DNA from: Rhodococcus erythropolis NBRC 15567
Lineage (GTDB): Bacteria; Actinomycetota; Actinomycetes; Mycobacteriales; Mycobacteriaceae
NCBI RefSeq assembly: GCF_001552595.1
Contig: NZ_BCRM01000001.1
Span: 62,001 to 126,000, forward strand
DNA length: 64,000 nt
Direction of reading: 5' to 3'
Positions 43,310 to 51,521 of this stretch are shown here, in pieces. The notes under the pieces are model-generated. The model saw nothing but the letters and a program-made list of their open reading frames with translations, had not been told where the DNA came from and ran no database searches. The translations under genes were made by a program, and so were the position numbers. Each line of letters starts with the position of its first letter. The first letter of the stretch is position 1.

Positions 43310-43358
43310 GGCACCACTATGGCACCACTTTGGTGCCATAGCAAGAGTTTGGTGGCAC
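43308..43358. promoter_or_regulatory. Operator array for the RHH/DUF4097/ABC operon
   Basis: Perfect 10-bp arms TATGGCACCA and TGGTGCCATA (43318-43340, spacer CTT) are flanked by a direct repeat of ATGGCACCACT (43308-43318 and 43319-43329) and a further half site TTTGGTGGCAC at 43348-43358. Repeated half sites suit RHH dimers binding side by side. The array overlaps the start codon of the RHH gene. Confidence 0.65.
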
Positions 43359-43440
43359 ATTCGTGTGAGTTTGATGAGAAGTGCCAGGTCATCGGGGTGG
43401 TTGGCGCTTCGATTCTCGGCAGGCTGGCACACTCGTAAGG

Positions 43441-44037
43441 GTGAGTCCTGCCGAACCCAACCGTCGCCGCCGTATCTTGCTCTGGATTGCCGGGGTGCTC
43501 GGCGTCGTGATCGTGGTCGGGGCGGTTGTCGTCGCGGTCGCGCCTTCGCGGTATCTGCCCTGGGACACTGCCGAGTTCCCGACGGTCGACGCCAGTTCGG
43601 TGACTGCGGACCAGGCTCGAGTGCTCGAACTGCTGCAATCCGAGCACGAGCGGGACCGTCCGGGCACTTTCTATTCCGACGGTATCGACGAAGAATGGTG
43701 CGCCGATTTTGTCAGCTGGATAATGAGGGAAGCGGGTCGACCGTTGTCGAACCCGAACTCCGGAAGCTGGCGTATCCCGGGGGTGTACACCTTGCAGGAG
43801 TACTACCAGGGGATCGGCGCGTACGCCGAGAACGGCAGCGGGTACACCCCGAGCGTGGGTGATGTGGTGATCTACGACAGTTCGAGATGGGTGGGTCAGC
43901 ACACCAACATCGTTGTGGCAGTGGACGGTGACTCGGCGATCACGGTCGGCGGCAACGAGTTCGGCAAGGTGCGGGTCCATGATCTTCACTGGCAATCCGA
44001 CTCCGCCGTCGTGGGGTTCGGAAAACTTCACCCCTGA
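43441..44037 (+). CDS. Membrane-anchored CHAP-domain protein
   Basis: A 198-residue protein with one membrane anchor at about 11-34 after RRRR and an extracytoplasmic CHAP-like amidase domain. Its nucleophile is Cys87 (EEWCADFVSW) and its histidine is His154 (GQHTNIVVAVDG). Such domains cut peptidoglycan peptides. The start is uncertain: GTG at 43441 sits directly after AAGG, and GTG at 43381 is the alternative. It overlaps the convergent thioesterase gene by 10 bases. Confidence 0.75.
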   Translation: MSPAEPNRRRRILLWIAGVLGVVIVVGAVVVAVAPSRYLPWDTAEFPTVDASSVTADQARVLELLQSEHERDRPGTFYSDGIDEEWCADFVSWIMREAGRPLSNPNSGSWRIPGVYTLQEYYQGIGAYAENGSGYTPSVGDVVIYDSSRWVGQHTNIVVAVDGDSAITVGGNEFGKVRVHDLHWQSDSAVVGFGKLHP

Positions 44038-44792
44038 TTGCTGTGGTTCGAGGTCAGGGCAAACCATCGAGCGGATGCACGTGCCTCGCCGCCGGCGTCG
44101 ATGTGCAGCGTGTTCGTGCCGGTTCGCACGCTCACCTGCTCACCTCTCTTGACGGGCTGGGTGTACTCGAGGATCGCGCGAAAGGGTTCGCTTCGTAATT
44201 TTTCGGGCAGTGCATCTTCCACGGGTTGCCAATAGATCGCGTTGTTCACGTGATCGAAAGGGTCGAAATCGCTCGAGCGCAACGGGAATGGAGAATCCGC
44301 GTAATCGTCGGTGTCGGGGTCGATCCACCGACGCCAGTGAAGATGCTCGTCCACGGCCGTCGATGCCAGGGCAGCGGTGAACTTTTCACTGATGGTTGCC
44401 GGCATTCCGGTTTTCGGGTCGATGTTGATCCAGAATGCCTCGGTCTCGATCAATCCACCGCTGTCGGACCTGATCCGAACCCGCATCGAACACCACTTGC
44501 TGGAGAGTCCGGAACACCAGCGCTGCAGATGAACTCGATCCGGCCAGACGACGGGTTCGAGTACGTCGATCACCGTCCTTCGCACCATCCACAGCGGGTG
44601 TGTATCCATGGCGCCGCGGTCGACGAGATTGTCGAAGCCCGCGTCTTGGAGGTAGCGCGCGATCGCGTCGAGGCGCAGTTGCTTGTCGGTGTGGATGTCG
44701 CCCGTACGCACCGGCCAGGAGACCTGGAAGATGCTGCCGGTTGTCGGTAGTTCGGCCATCGCTACGTGATCGTCGACTTTTGTACGGTTCAT
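44028..44792 (-). CDS. Acyl-ACP thioesterase-like hotdog protein
   Basis: A 254-residue protein with two hotdog-type halves of the FatA/acyl-ACP thioesterase family. The first half has QVSWPVRTGDIHTDKQLRLDA with a YLQDAG continuation. The second has DFDPFDHVNNAIYWQ, with the Asn-x-x-x substrate-site arrangement of the family. It releases fatty acids from acyl carrier protein or CoA in the cytoplasm. It diverges from the CmtR-like gene and its end overlaps the CHAP gene. Confidence 0.82.
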   Translation of the reverse strand: MNRTKVDDHVAMAELPTTGSIFQVSWPVRTGDIHTDKQLRLDAIARYLQDAGFDNLVDRGAMDTHPLWMVRRTVIDVLEPVVWPDRVHLQRWCSGLSSKWCSMRVRIRSDSGGLIETEAFWINIDPKTGMPATISEKFTAALASTAVDEHLHWRRWIDPDTDDYADSPFPLRSSDFDPFDHVNNAIYWQPVEDALPEKLRSEPFRAILEYTQPVKRGEQVSVRTGTNTLHIDAGGEARASARWFALTSNHSNQG

Positions 44793-44881
44793 CGGATGTG
44801 GACTCCCGGTGTTCGCTTATCCGGTCGGGTGGCTTCACGCTTGCGTTACCCGACGGAGGGATCTTGAACCATCTGAGTTCA

Positions 44882-44898
44882 CTGTTTTCTGAATACAG
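44882..44898. promoter_or_regulatory. Operator candidate before the CmtR-like gene
   Basis: CTGTTTTCTGAATACAG is self-complementary at 14 of 17 positions and lies 22 bases before the ATG at 44921. ArsR/CmtR proteins bind such imperfect dyads over the promoter and leave when metal is bound. Confidence 0.45.
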
Positions 44899-44920
44899 AT
44901 TTCGATGTACTGTCGTACGT

Positions 44921-45265
44921 ATGGATGTCGAGGCCGTAGATGTGGTGACCAACGTGGCGGTGCTTGCGAGGTTCGGGCATGCCTTGTCCGACGAGACTCG
45001 GACACGGATACTGCTCGAACTGAAAACTGCCCCTCGGTATCCGTCCGACCTCGCTGAAACACTGGCTGTGACCAGGCAGAAGCTGTCCAATCATCTGGCT
45101 TGTCTGCGCGGTTGTGGCTTGGTAGTGGCCGTCCCGGAAGGGCGCCGGACCAGATACGAACTCGCCGACGCACATATCGGTCAGGCCCTCGACGACCTGC
45201 TCGGGGTCGTACTCGCGGTGGATCCGTCGTACTGCCCGGACAGTGAATCAGAAGGATGCTGCTGA
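44921..45265 (+). CDS. CmtR-like ArsR/SmtB-family metal sensor
   Basis: A 114-residue winged-helix repressor. The recognition region reads TRQKLSNHLACLRGCGLV with Cys61 and Cys65. Cys105 and a terminal Cys113-Cys114 pair complete a thiolate set. In M. tuberculosis CmtR, Cys57, Cys61 and Cys102 bind Cd/Pb, and spacing here is nearly the same. It should repress the cation transporter gene that starts on its stop codon (TGATG). An imperfect dyad precedes it. Frames starting farther upstream lie antisense to the thioesterase gene. Confidence 0.88.
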   Translation: MDVEAVDVVTNVAVLARFGHALSDETRTRILLELKTAPRYPSDLAETLAVTRQKLSNHLACLRGCGLVVAVPEGRRTRYELADAHIGQALDDLLGVVLAVDPSYCPDSESEGCC

Positions 45266-45936
45266 TGGTTGCGCCCGTTGACGGTGGCGGCCTCTCGACT
45301 GCCCGGCGTGCGCTCTTGTCGAGACGAATTCGCATCTTCGTGGCGATCACGATCAGCTACAACGTCGTCGAAGCGATCATCGCGCTGGCGGAGGGCACAC
45401 GGGTGTCGTCCGCAGCACTGTTCGGTTTCGGCCTCGATTCGGTGATCGAAGTGTCCTCGGCGGCAGCGGTTGCCTGGCAGTTCTCGGCTCCGGATCCGAC
45501 GAGCCGTGAGAAGACGGCACTGCGAGTGATCGCATTCTCGTTCTTCGGGCTCGCTGCGTACGTCTCGTTCGACGCGATTCGGTCGCTGTTCGGTCTGGGT
45601 GAAGCGCAGCACACGAGCGTCGGAATAGTATTGGCTGCAGTGAGTTTGGCGATCATGCCGGCTCTGTCCTATGCGCAACGCCGAGCAGGTCGGGAGTTGG
45701 GTTCGCTTTCGGCGGTCGCGGATTCGAAGCAGACGCTGCTCTGTACCTACCTTTCTGCGGTCTTGCTGGTCGGTTTGCTGCTCAACTCGGTGCTCGGCTG
45801 GTCGTGGGCGGACCCGATTGCGGCACTGGTGATCGCCGTCATCGCCGTGAAGGAAGGCATCAACGCGTGGAAGGGTGATCCGTGCTGCCCGGTTGTGGCG
45901 GTGCCCGAGAGCGGTGACGAGTGCGACTGCTGCTGA
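45265..45936 (+). CDS. Cation-efflux transporter linked to CmtR (CDF-like)
   Basis: A 223-residue membrane protein with five to six hydrophobic segments and CDF-like helices (FGFGLDSVIEVSSAAAVAWQ; WADPIAALVIAVIAVKEG). The usual cytoplasmic domain is replaced by a short cysteine-rich tail (DPCCPVV then DECDCC). The ATG at 45265 has AAGGA eight bases upstream and overlaps the CmtR stop by one base; an ATG at 45256 lies too close to the SD. It probably exports the metal sensed by CmtR, likely cadmium or lead. Confidence 0.85.
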   Translation: MVAPVDGGGLSTARRALLSRRIRIFVAITISYNVVEAIIALAEGTRVSSAALFGFGLDSVIEVSSAAAVAWQFSAPDPTSREKTALRVIAFSFFGLAAYVSFDAIRSLFGLGEAQHTSVGIVLAAVSLAIMPALSYAQRRAGRELGSLSAVADSKQTLLCTYLSAVLLVGLLLNSVLGWSWADPIAALVIAVIAVKEGINAWKGDPCCPVVAVPESGDECDCC

Positions 45937-45990
45937 GTGAGCACAGGTTCAATTGAGTGAACACCGTCTGCAGCGCGTCGGAGAGGGTGC

Positions 45991-46464
45991 TCACTCGGTG
46001 AAAGGGGTGCCAGCTTCTGCGCGGGTCTTGATGTGCGCCGCGCGTTGCTCGAGAAGACGGCGCAGATACGGGCTGACAGCCAACCTCAGTGCCAGGTGTC
46101 CGAGCGCGCCGAAAGGGGCCGTAACCGTGAAGCGGTCATGCATCCGCGTCCACCCACCCGGCTGATCGTCGAAGACGTGCTCGTGTTGCATCGCGGCAAA
46201 CGGGCCGCGGACCTGCTCGTCTGTGAACGAGTACGGACGGTTGTACTGCGTGATTCGGCTTGTCATCGAGAATCTCCACCCGAAATGCCGAGCAGTGAAC
46301 GACACCTCGTCGCCCTCTCCCAGCGTCGATCTACCCGTACTCGTGACTGCCACCTCATCTGTTGCGTGGAGCGAGGCGGAGTGTTCGTCCATGTCGAGTT
46401 CGAGATCGAAGATCACTGCCGGTGGAGCGTAGATATCGGTGATCACGACCACGGTGTGTTGCAC
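45991..46464 (-). CDS. SRPBCC-superfamily protein
   Basis: A 157-residue START-like (SRPBCC) protein. Visible elements are the N-terminal strand and helix with YAPPAVIFDLELDMDEH, the central EVSFTARHFGWRFSMTSRITQ strands, and a long C-terminal helix (YLRRLLEQRAAHIKTRAEAG). These proteins bind hydrophobic ligands or act as cyclases. The start is uncertain: GTG at 46464 gives the usual length, while the frame is open to 46590. It diverges from the DUF7144 gene. Confidence 0.75.
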   Translation of the reverse strand: MQHTVVVITDIYAPPAVIFDLELDMDEHSASLHATDEVAVTSTGRSTLGEGDEVSFTARHFGWRFSMTSRITQYNRPYSFTDEQVRGPFAAMQHEHVFDDQPGGWTRMHDRFTVTAPFGALGHLALRLAVSPYLRRLLEQRAAHIKTRAEAGTPFTE

Positions 46465-46609
46465 AGTGCCAGTTTGCCAATGTTGGTTTGCGACGCCGGC
46501 AAGCGGGTACGGGTCGGTGACCTGCGGTTCATCCGCGACGGGTGATGTTTTCGCTTCCCAGCCCCTCGAGACTGAGTATGGGAAGTGCATTCTGTCGAAA
46601 GGAACGCTG

Positions 46610-47026
46610 ATGACTGCTCCACCGCGGGAACCCGCGAATCACCCTGTCCGGCAGGGTTTCGCGGTAGGTACGACGTTTGCAGCAGCAATTCTGCTGCTCA
46701 CCGCAGGCATTGTCGCTCTGCTTCAGGGCATTGCGGCGGTCGCCGACAACAATCTGTTTGTCGTGGGTATCAACTACACGTACAAGTTCGACATCACGAC
46801 GTGGGGCTGGATCCACATCATCTTGGGCATCATCGGAATCGTGGTGGCTCTCGGCCTCTTCACCGGTGCAGTGTGGGCCAGGGCGGCGGCAATAGTCATT
46901 GCGTCGCTCTCGATCATCGCCAACTTCTTGTGGATGCCGTACTACCCGCTGTGGTCGATCCTGGTCATCGCGCTCGACGTCGTTGTGATCTGGGCCGTCG
47001 CGACCTGGGACACAGACAGAGTCTAG
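46610..47026 (+). CDS. DUF7144-type four-helix membrane protein
   Basis: A 138-residue membrane protein with four hydrophobic segments. The central motif TWGWIHIILGIIGIVVALGL and the ending PLWSILVIALDVVVIWAV are the pattern I associate with DUF7144. The ATG at 46610 has AAAGGA seven bases upstream. Its function is unknown. A strong terminator follows 24 bases after the stop. Confidence 0.8.
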   Translation: MTAPPREPANHPVRQGFAVGTTFAAAILLLTAGIVALLQGIAAVADNNLFVVGINYTYKFDITTWGWIHIILGIIGIVVALGLFTGAVWARAAAIVIASLSIIANFLWMPYYPLWSILVIALDVVVIWAVATWDTDRV

Positions 47027-47050
47027 GCGCCGAACAACTCGAGAGCAGTT

Positions 47051-47080
47051 GGTCCCGACCGAATCGACTCGGTCGGGACC
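47051..47080 (+). terminator. Terminator after the DUF7144 gene
   Basis: A perfect 12-bp stem, arms GGTCCCGACCGA and TCGGTCGGGACC, with a 6-base loop. It also lies downstream of the convergent 70-residue gene, so it may act on both strands. Confidence 0.75.
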
Positions 47081-47138
47081 ATCGCTCGTGCGCGGGGGAC
47101 GACCCGACGGAGGGCCGGCTCGGATCAGTCGGCTCGGA

Positions 47139-47351
47139 TCAGTCTGGGAGCCTTCGCAGTTCGGCAACGGTCAAGCCGAGGGAATCGAGGCGGGCCATGA
47201 TGCTTCGCATAGCAGTGTGATCCGCGACGGGCCCGTACAAACTGGTGAATCCGCCGGCGGCACTGGCAACGCTGAGTTCGGGAAACGCCGCTTTGACGCG
47301 GTCCGACACTTCGCCGTCGATGAGGAATTGATACCGAGTGGGAGCATTCAT
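47139..47351 (-). CDS. Small protein of unknown function
   Basis: A 70-residue protein (MNAPTRYQFLIDGEVSDRVK at its start, TVAELRRLPD at its end), rich in short strands and one helix. The fold may be ferredoxin-like, as in small ACT-like regulators, but this is a guess. The ATG at 47351 follows GGAGCGG. The frame is open to 47513, so a 124-residue version cannot be excluded. Between it and the GAP gene, bases 47352-47608 show no further gene. Confidence 0.55.
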   Translation of the reverse strand: MNAPTRYQFLIDGEVSDRVKAAFPELSVASAAGGFTSLYGPVADHTAMRSIMARLDSLGLTVAELRRLPD

Positions 47352-47608
47352 CAGTGTCCGCTCCATTTCGTAGGGCCATGAGGTTCGGTCAGTACCGCGT
47401 CGAGCCTCGAAATCACGTGTCGTCAGGGGCAATCGGCGTCGCCGCTCGATCCAGGACTCCGTATCCGTGAGATCCAGTCTTGCTCCCACACGCTCCCGAG
47501 GCGTCATCCCCAACGGGTGAATGTCATCGCGGCTCCATTCATCCCTTTTGTGTGAGGCTGCGAAGGATCGTCACCCCTAGTGTCGACCGGGAGAGAGAAG
47601 AGGTCGGC

Positions 47609-48268
47609 ATGGGATCTGTCATCGGGGATCTTCTACCCTTAGCGGTCGGTGTTGCGGTATCGCCCATCCCGATCATCGCGGCGATCTTGATGTTGTTGTC
47701 CAAGCGAGCCGGTAGCACCAGCGTCGGATTCGCCCTGGGCTGGATACTCGGAATAGTTGTCGCCACTGTGATCTTCGTGCTCCTGTCCAGCAAGCTCGGC
47801 GACTCCGAAGGCGATCCCTCTGCGACGGTGTCGTGGATCAAGCTGGCGTTGGGTGTGTTGCTACTTGCGTTCGGAGTGAAGCAATGGCGTGGGCGCGGTG
47901 GCGAGCATGAAACCCCGAAGTGGATGCAAGCCATCGACGACATGACCGCTGCCAAGGGCATCGGCTTGGGCTTCGCGCTGGCAGCGATCAATCCGAAGAA
48001 TCTGATGATGTGTATCGCGGCTGGAATCTCGATCGGCTCTGCGTCATTGGGCTCCGGTGAAGTAGTCGTCGCGGTTCTGGTTTTCACCGTCATCGCTGCC
48101 TCGACAGTGTGCGTGCCCGTGATCGGTTACCTCGTTGCCGCGGAGCGACTGCGCGGTCCGCTGGCCAAGCTGAAGGTGTGGTTGCAGGACAACAACGCCA
48201 CTGTGATGAGTGTGTTGATCCTGGTTATCGGTGTTGTTCTCATCGGTAAGGGCATCGGCGGTCTCTGA
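47609..48268 (+). CDS. GAP-family membrane protein 1
   Basis: A 219-residue protein with six membrane helices, of the GAP (Sap, sulfolipid-addressing-protein-like) family. It has SPIPIIAAILMLLSKRA near the N-terminus and the conserved GFALAAINPKNLMM motif near 130, paralleling LysE-type transporters. GAP proteins help move glycolipids in mycobacteria. The ATG at 47609 has AGAGG upstream. It is followed 15 bases later by a second GAP gene and then by a SulP transporter. Confidence 0.85.
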   Translation: MGSVIGDLLPLAVGVAVSPIPIIAAILMLLSKRAGSTSVGFALGWILGIVVATVIFVLLSSKLGDSEGDPSATVSWIKLALGVLLLAFGVKQWRGRGGEHETPKWMQAIDDMTAAKGIGLGFALAAINPKNLMMCIAAGISIGSASLGSGEVVVAVLVFTVIAASTVCVPVIGYLVAAERLRGPLAKLKVWLQDNNATVMSVLILVIGVVLIGKGIGGL

Positions 48269-48283
48269 CAACGGGAGGTAGTT

Positions 48284-48997
48284 ATGGGATCGCTGCTACT
48301 GCAACAGATCCCGCTGGCACTCGGTATCATCATGAGCCCGCTGGCGGTTGTCGCCGTTGTCGCCGTGCTCTTTTCCGAACGAGCGCGTCTCAACAGCATC
48401 GCGTATCTGATCGGGTGGTATCTCGGAATAGTTGTCGCCCTGGCCGGGTCGTACATCATCTTGACCGCACTCCAAGTTCATCAGAGAACACACCCACCCC
48501 TGTGGGTGCCCATCCTCCACCTCGTTCTCGGCGTGACGTTGCTCGCGGGTGCCTGGTTCGTCTACACGCGTAGTCGGCGCGGAGTACAGGCGATGGCGGC
48601 GGCAGTGGCTCCGGGAGATGTTGTCGCGGCGGCCCCTCAACTGCCGAAAATGCTCCAGTCGGTAGAACACTTCCAGCCGATGCGATCGGGTGTGCTCGGG
48701 TTCGCGCTGTTCGTTCTCAATCCCATCGACATGTCCTGTGCGATTGCCGCTGCCATGAACTTTCGCCTCAGCACCGTGGCGCCGACGTCGCAGATCGTCT
48801 CGGCCGTGATCTTTTCTCTGGTGTCCGTGACCTCGGTCGCCGTGCCTGTCGCCCTTCTCCTGATCAAGAAGGAGGAGGCCACCGAACCGCTGCAGAAGAT
48901 CCGCACCTGGATAGCCACCAACACGCACTTGCTGAACGTCGGGCTCCTCGTCCTGATCGCGGCGATGCAGATCAGTAAAGGGGTGCAAGGGCTATGA
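48284..48997 (+). CDS. GAP-family membrane protein 2
   Basis: A 237-residue six-helix GAP-family protein, paralogous to the preceding one. It shares the N-terminal IPLALGIIMSPLAVVAVVAV and has GFALFVLNPIDMSCA where the first has NPKNLMM. A central cytoplasmic loop (RSRRGVQAMAAAVAPGD) is longer. GGGAGG lies before the ATG. Its stop overlaps the SulP start as ATGA, so the two GAP proteins and SulP are made together. Confidence 0.85.
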   Translation: MGSLLLQQIPLALGIIMSPLAVVAVVAVLFSERARLNSIAYLIGWYLGIVVALAGSYIILTALQVHQRTHPPLWVPILHLVLGVTLLAGAWFVYTRSRRGVQAMAAAVAPGDVVAAAPQLPKMLQSVEHFQPMRSGVLGFALFVLNPIDMSCAIAAAMNFRLSTVAPTSQIVSAVIFSLVSVTSVAVPVALLLIKKEEATEPLQKIRTWIATNTHLLNVGLLVLIAAMQISKGVQGL

Positions 48998-50694
48998 GTG
49001 CTCCGCGCACACGGACGTGGTGGGTCTTCGGATCACTGTCCGACTATCAGCGAGGCTGGCTTCGCCCAGACATCATCGCGGGCCTCACGGTGTGGGCTGT
49101 CCTTGTCCCGGAAGCGCTCGCGTACGCCACCATCGCCGGAGTTCCGCCGGTGGTCGGGCTCTATGCTGCAGTTCCGTCACTGATTCTGTATGCAGCAGCA
49201 GGTAGTTCGCGGCATCTGATCGTCGGACCGATGTCGGCCACTGCCGCGTTGTCCGCGGCGATGATCGCTCCACTGGCGTCAGGAGACGACACCAGATTTG
49301 TCGCGTTGTCGGTCGGGCTCGCGATCGTGACCGGACTCGTCGGATTGCTCGCAGGGTTCATGCGCCTCGGATTCATCGCATCCTTCATCTCCGAGCCGGT
49401 TCTCAAGGGATTCATAGTCGGTTTGGCGCTCACGATCATCATCGGTCAAGTACCCAAACTCCTGGGCGTGGACAAGGGCGAGGGGAACTTCTTCGTCCAG
49501 GCGTGGACGGTGATCAAGGAACTTGGCGAGGTCGACGGTCCGACGGTGGTCATCGGATCGCTCAGCTTGGCAATGGTTCTGGGAGTCAAGCGATGGCTCC
49601 CGCTCGTGCCAGGTTCGCTTCTGGTTGTGTTACTGGGGATTACCGCAGTGGCGCTGTTCGGACTCGATGACCGTGGCATCGACATCGTCGGACACATCGA
49701 TTCGGGCTTGCCGACTATGGGCCTGCCGAGTGGAGTAGGAGCCGAGGACTACCTCGACCTAGTGGGGCCGGCCGTCGGTGTTCTACTCATCGGTTTCGCC
49801 GAAGGTCTCGGCGCTGCAAAGACATACGCGGCGAAGGCCGGATACACGATCGACGCCAATCGGGAACTGGTAGGACTGGGGGCCGCCAATCTCGGATCGG
49901 GCCTTTGCTCGGGAATGGTGGTCAACGGCAGCCTCTCGAAGACGGCTGTCAACGGGGGAGCGGGTGCCAAATCACAGGTCAGCGGGTTGGTGGTCGCCGC
50001 ATTGACGCTGCTGACACTGCTGTTCCTGACTGGGTTGTTCGAGAAACTACCGGAAGCGACGCTATCGGCGGTGGTGATCGCCGCAGTGATCGAACTAGTG
50101 GATTTCTCCTCTCTCGCAGCGCTGTACCGGGTCTGGACGAAGCGATTGGGCAGCATCTACGGGCACGCCGCTCGGGCCGATTTCGCTGCCGCTGTCGCGG
50201 CGATGTTCGGAGTTCTCCTGTTCGATACCTTGCCCGGTCTGATCATCGGAATCGTCGTCTCGATGCTGCTACTCCTGTATCGAGTCTCCAAACCGCACGT
50301 GGCTGCTCTGGCCAAGGACGGCACGCGTTGGGTCGACACGAGCAGCCATCCTGATCTGAGGACACTCGACGGCGTCGTGGTGGTCAGGGTCGAATCCGGA
50401 CTCTTCTTCGCGAATGCCGATCACGTGCGTGATCAGATCACCGGCATGGTGACTACCGGGACCACGACGGTCATTCTCGACGCCGAGACTTCACCGTTCA
50501 TCGACGTCAGCGCGGCCCAGATGTTGGCTCAGCTTCGAAATTCGTTGGCTCGCAAGAATGTGAGCTTCCGGGTGGCCCGCGACATCGGTCAGTTCCGCGA
50601 TGTCTTGTCCGGGGCCGACGAGGGTGCGCTGAAGGTCGACGTCTATCCGACCGTCTCGCAGGCACTCGAGGGCCGGGACAACACTTCAGCGTGA
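48994..50694 (+). CDS. SulP-family anion transporter with STAS domain
   Basis: A 566-residue transporter. The membrane domain covers about 15-430, with the SulP N-terminal signature PEALAYATIAGVPPVVGLYA and VVNGSLSKTAVN in the middle. A STAS domain follows at about 450-560 (VVVVRVESGLFFANADHVRD; LDAETSPFIDVSAAQML). It imports sulfate or another anion such as bicarbonate. Coupling to GAP-family genes is notable because mycobacterial GAP proteins are linked to sulfolipids. Its end overlaps the convergent BrkB-like gene by 9 bases. Confidence 0.92.
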   Translation: MSAPRTRTWWVFGSLSDYQRGWLRPDIIAGLTVWAVLVPEALAYATIAGVPPVVGLYAAVPSLILYAAAGSSRHLIVGPMSATAALSAAMIAPLASGDDTRFVALSVGLAIVTGLVGLLAGFMRLGFIASFISEPVLKGFIVGLALTIIIGQVPKLLGVDKGEGNFFVQAWTVIKELGEVDGPTVVIGSLSLAMVLGVKRWLPLVPGSLLVVLLGITAVALFGLDDRGIDIVGHIDSGLPTMGLPSGVGAEDYLDLVGPAVGVLLIGFAEGLGAAKTYAAKAGYTIDANRELVGLGAANLGSGLCSGMVVNGSLSKTAVNGGAGAKSQVSGLVVAALTLLTLLFLTGLFEKLPEATLSAVVIAAVIELVDFSSLAALYRVWTKRLGSIYGHAARADFAAAVAAMFGVLLFDTLPGLIIGIVVSMLLLLYRVSKPHVAALAKDGTRWVDTSSHPDLRTLDGVVVVRVESGLFFANADHVRDQITGMVTTGTTTVILDAETSPFIDVSAAQMLAQLRNSLARKNVSFRVARDIGQFRDVLSGADEGALKVDVYPTVSQALEGRDNTSA

Positions 50695-51507
50695 CGTTCG
50701 CAGCCAGATTCCCAGTGGCCCCGCATCTTTTGCGACCGATCCGACGATCGACGACGCGACCACCACGATGGCAGAGAAGATGAACAGCCACCCGATCACG
50801 GTGAACATCACGCCGAGAAGGCCGAACTCGTCCTGAGACGTCTTGGTCATCCGCGGCAGGAAAAGAGTGCCGGCCACGTGCAGTCCGGTCAGACCCGTCG
50901 CAGTGAGCAAGCCGGACCCGACACACATACGAGTGGTCATGCGATTGGCGGTCAACAGCATGGGCACGGCAGTCCAGACCAGTGCCCACACTGCGTAGAC
51001 CGCAACAAATTCCAGGAGACTGCCCACTCTCGGAACGGCATTCAGTTCGCGGCACAGCGCAGCACCGACCACTGACGCGGCGACGACGAACACGACCGCG
51101 ATCCACCGCCATGCCTGGCGAAGTGTCGCTGTCGGCACACTCCAGATTCGTCCGTACATCCGGCCAAGGGCGCGAGCGTAGGACGTGGAACTGATCAACA
51201 GCATGAGCAGGCCGACAATGCCGAACGCGGCCGCAGTGGAGGTGTCGGTCATCACGGCGTCGGGAAGCTGCACCCCGAGGTCGTCTCTGGCGACATCGGC
51301 CAAGGGCTTCAGCTTTTCCAGGGTGGACGCTGCGATCATCACCGGCAGCAAGGACGTGAACGCCTGGGCTGCCAAAGTCATGGCGCTGTCGACGAGTCCG
51401 ACTTCGAAGACGTCGATCGTCGCGTCGGTAGCCAACCGTCGGCTTGGTGTGCGTCTCGCCCAGACGGTCATTCGATCGCGCGTATCGGAGTACAGCTTCG
51501 GGGGCAT
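50686..51507 (-). CDS. YihY/BrkB-like membrane protein
   Basis: A 273-residue protein with about six membrane segments, of the YihY/virulence-factor-BrkB family (DSAMTLAAQAFTSLLPVMIA; SSTSYARALGRMYGRIW; GLLGVMFTVIGWLFIFSA). The family was once taken for RNase BN; its role is unsettled. It starts 14 bases after the stop of the MalT-type regulator on the same strand, so both may be in one transcript. Confidence 0.82.
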   Translation of the reverse strand: MPPKLYSDTRDRMTVWARRTPSRRLATDATIDVFEVGLVDSAMTLAAQAFTSLLPVMIAASTLEKLKPLADVARDDLGVQLPDAVMTDTSTAAAFGIVGLLMLLISSTSYARALGRMYGRIWSVPTATLRQAWRWIAVVFVVAASVVGAALCRELNAVPRVGSLLEFVAVYAVWALVWTAVPMLLTANRMTTRMCVGSGLLTATGLTGLHVAGTLFLPRMTKTSQDEFGLLGVMFTVIGWLFIFSAIVVVASSIVGSVAKDAGPLGIWLRTSR

Positions 51508-51521
51508 GGAAGCAGTCTTGC

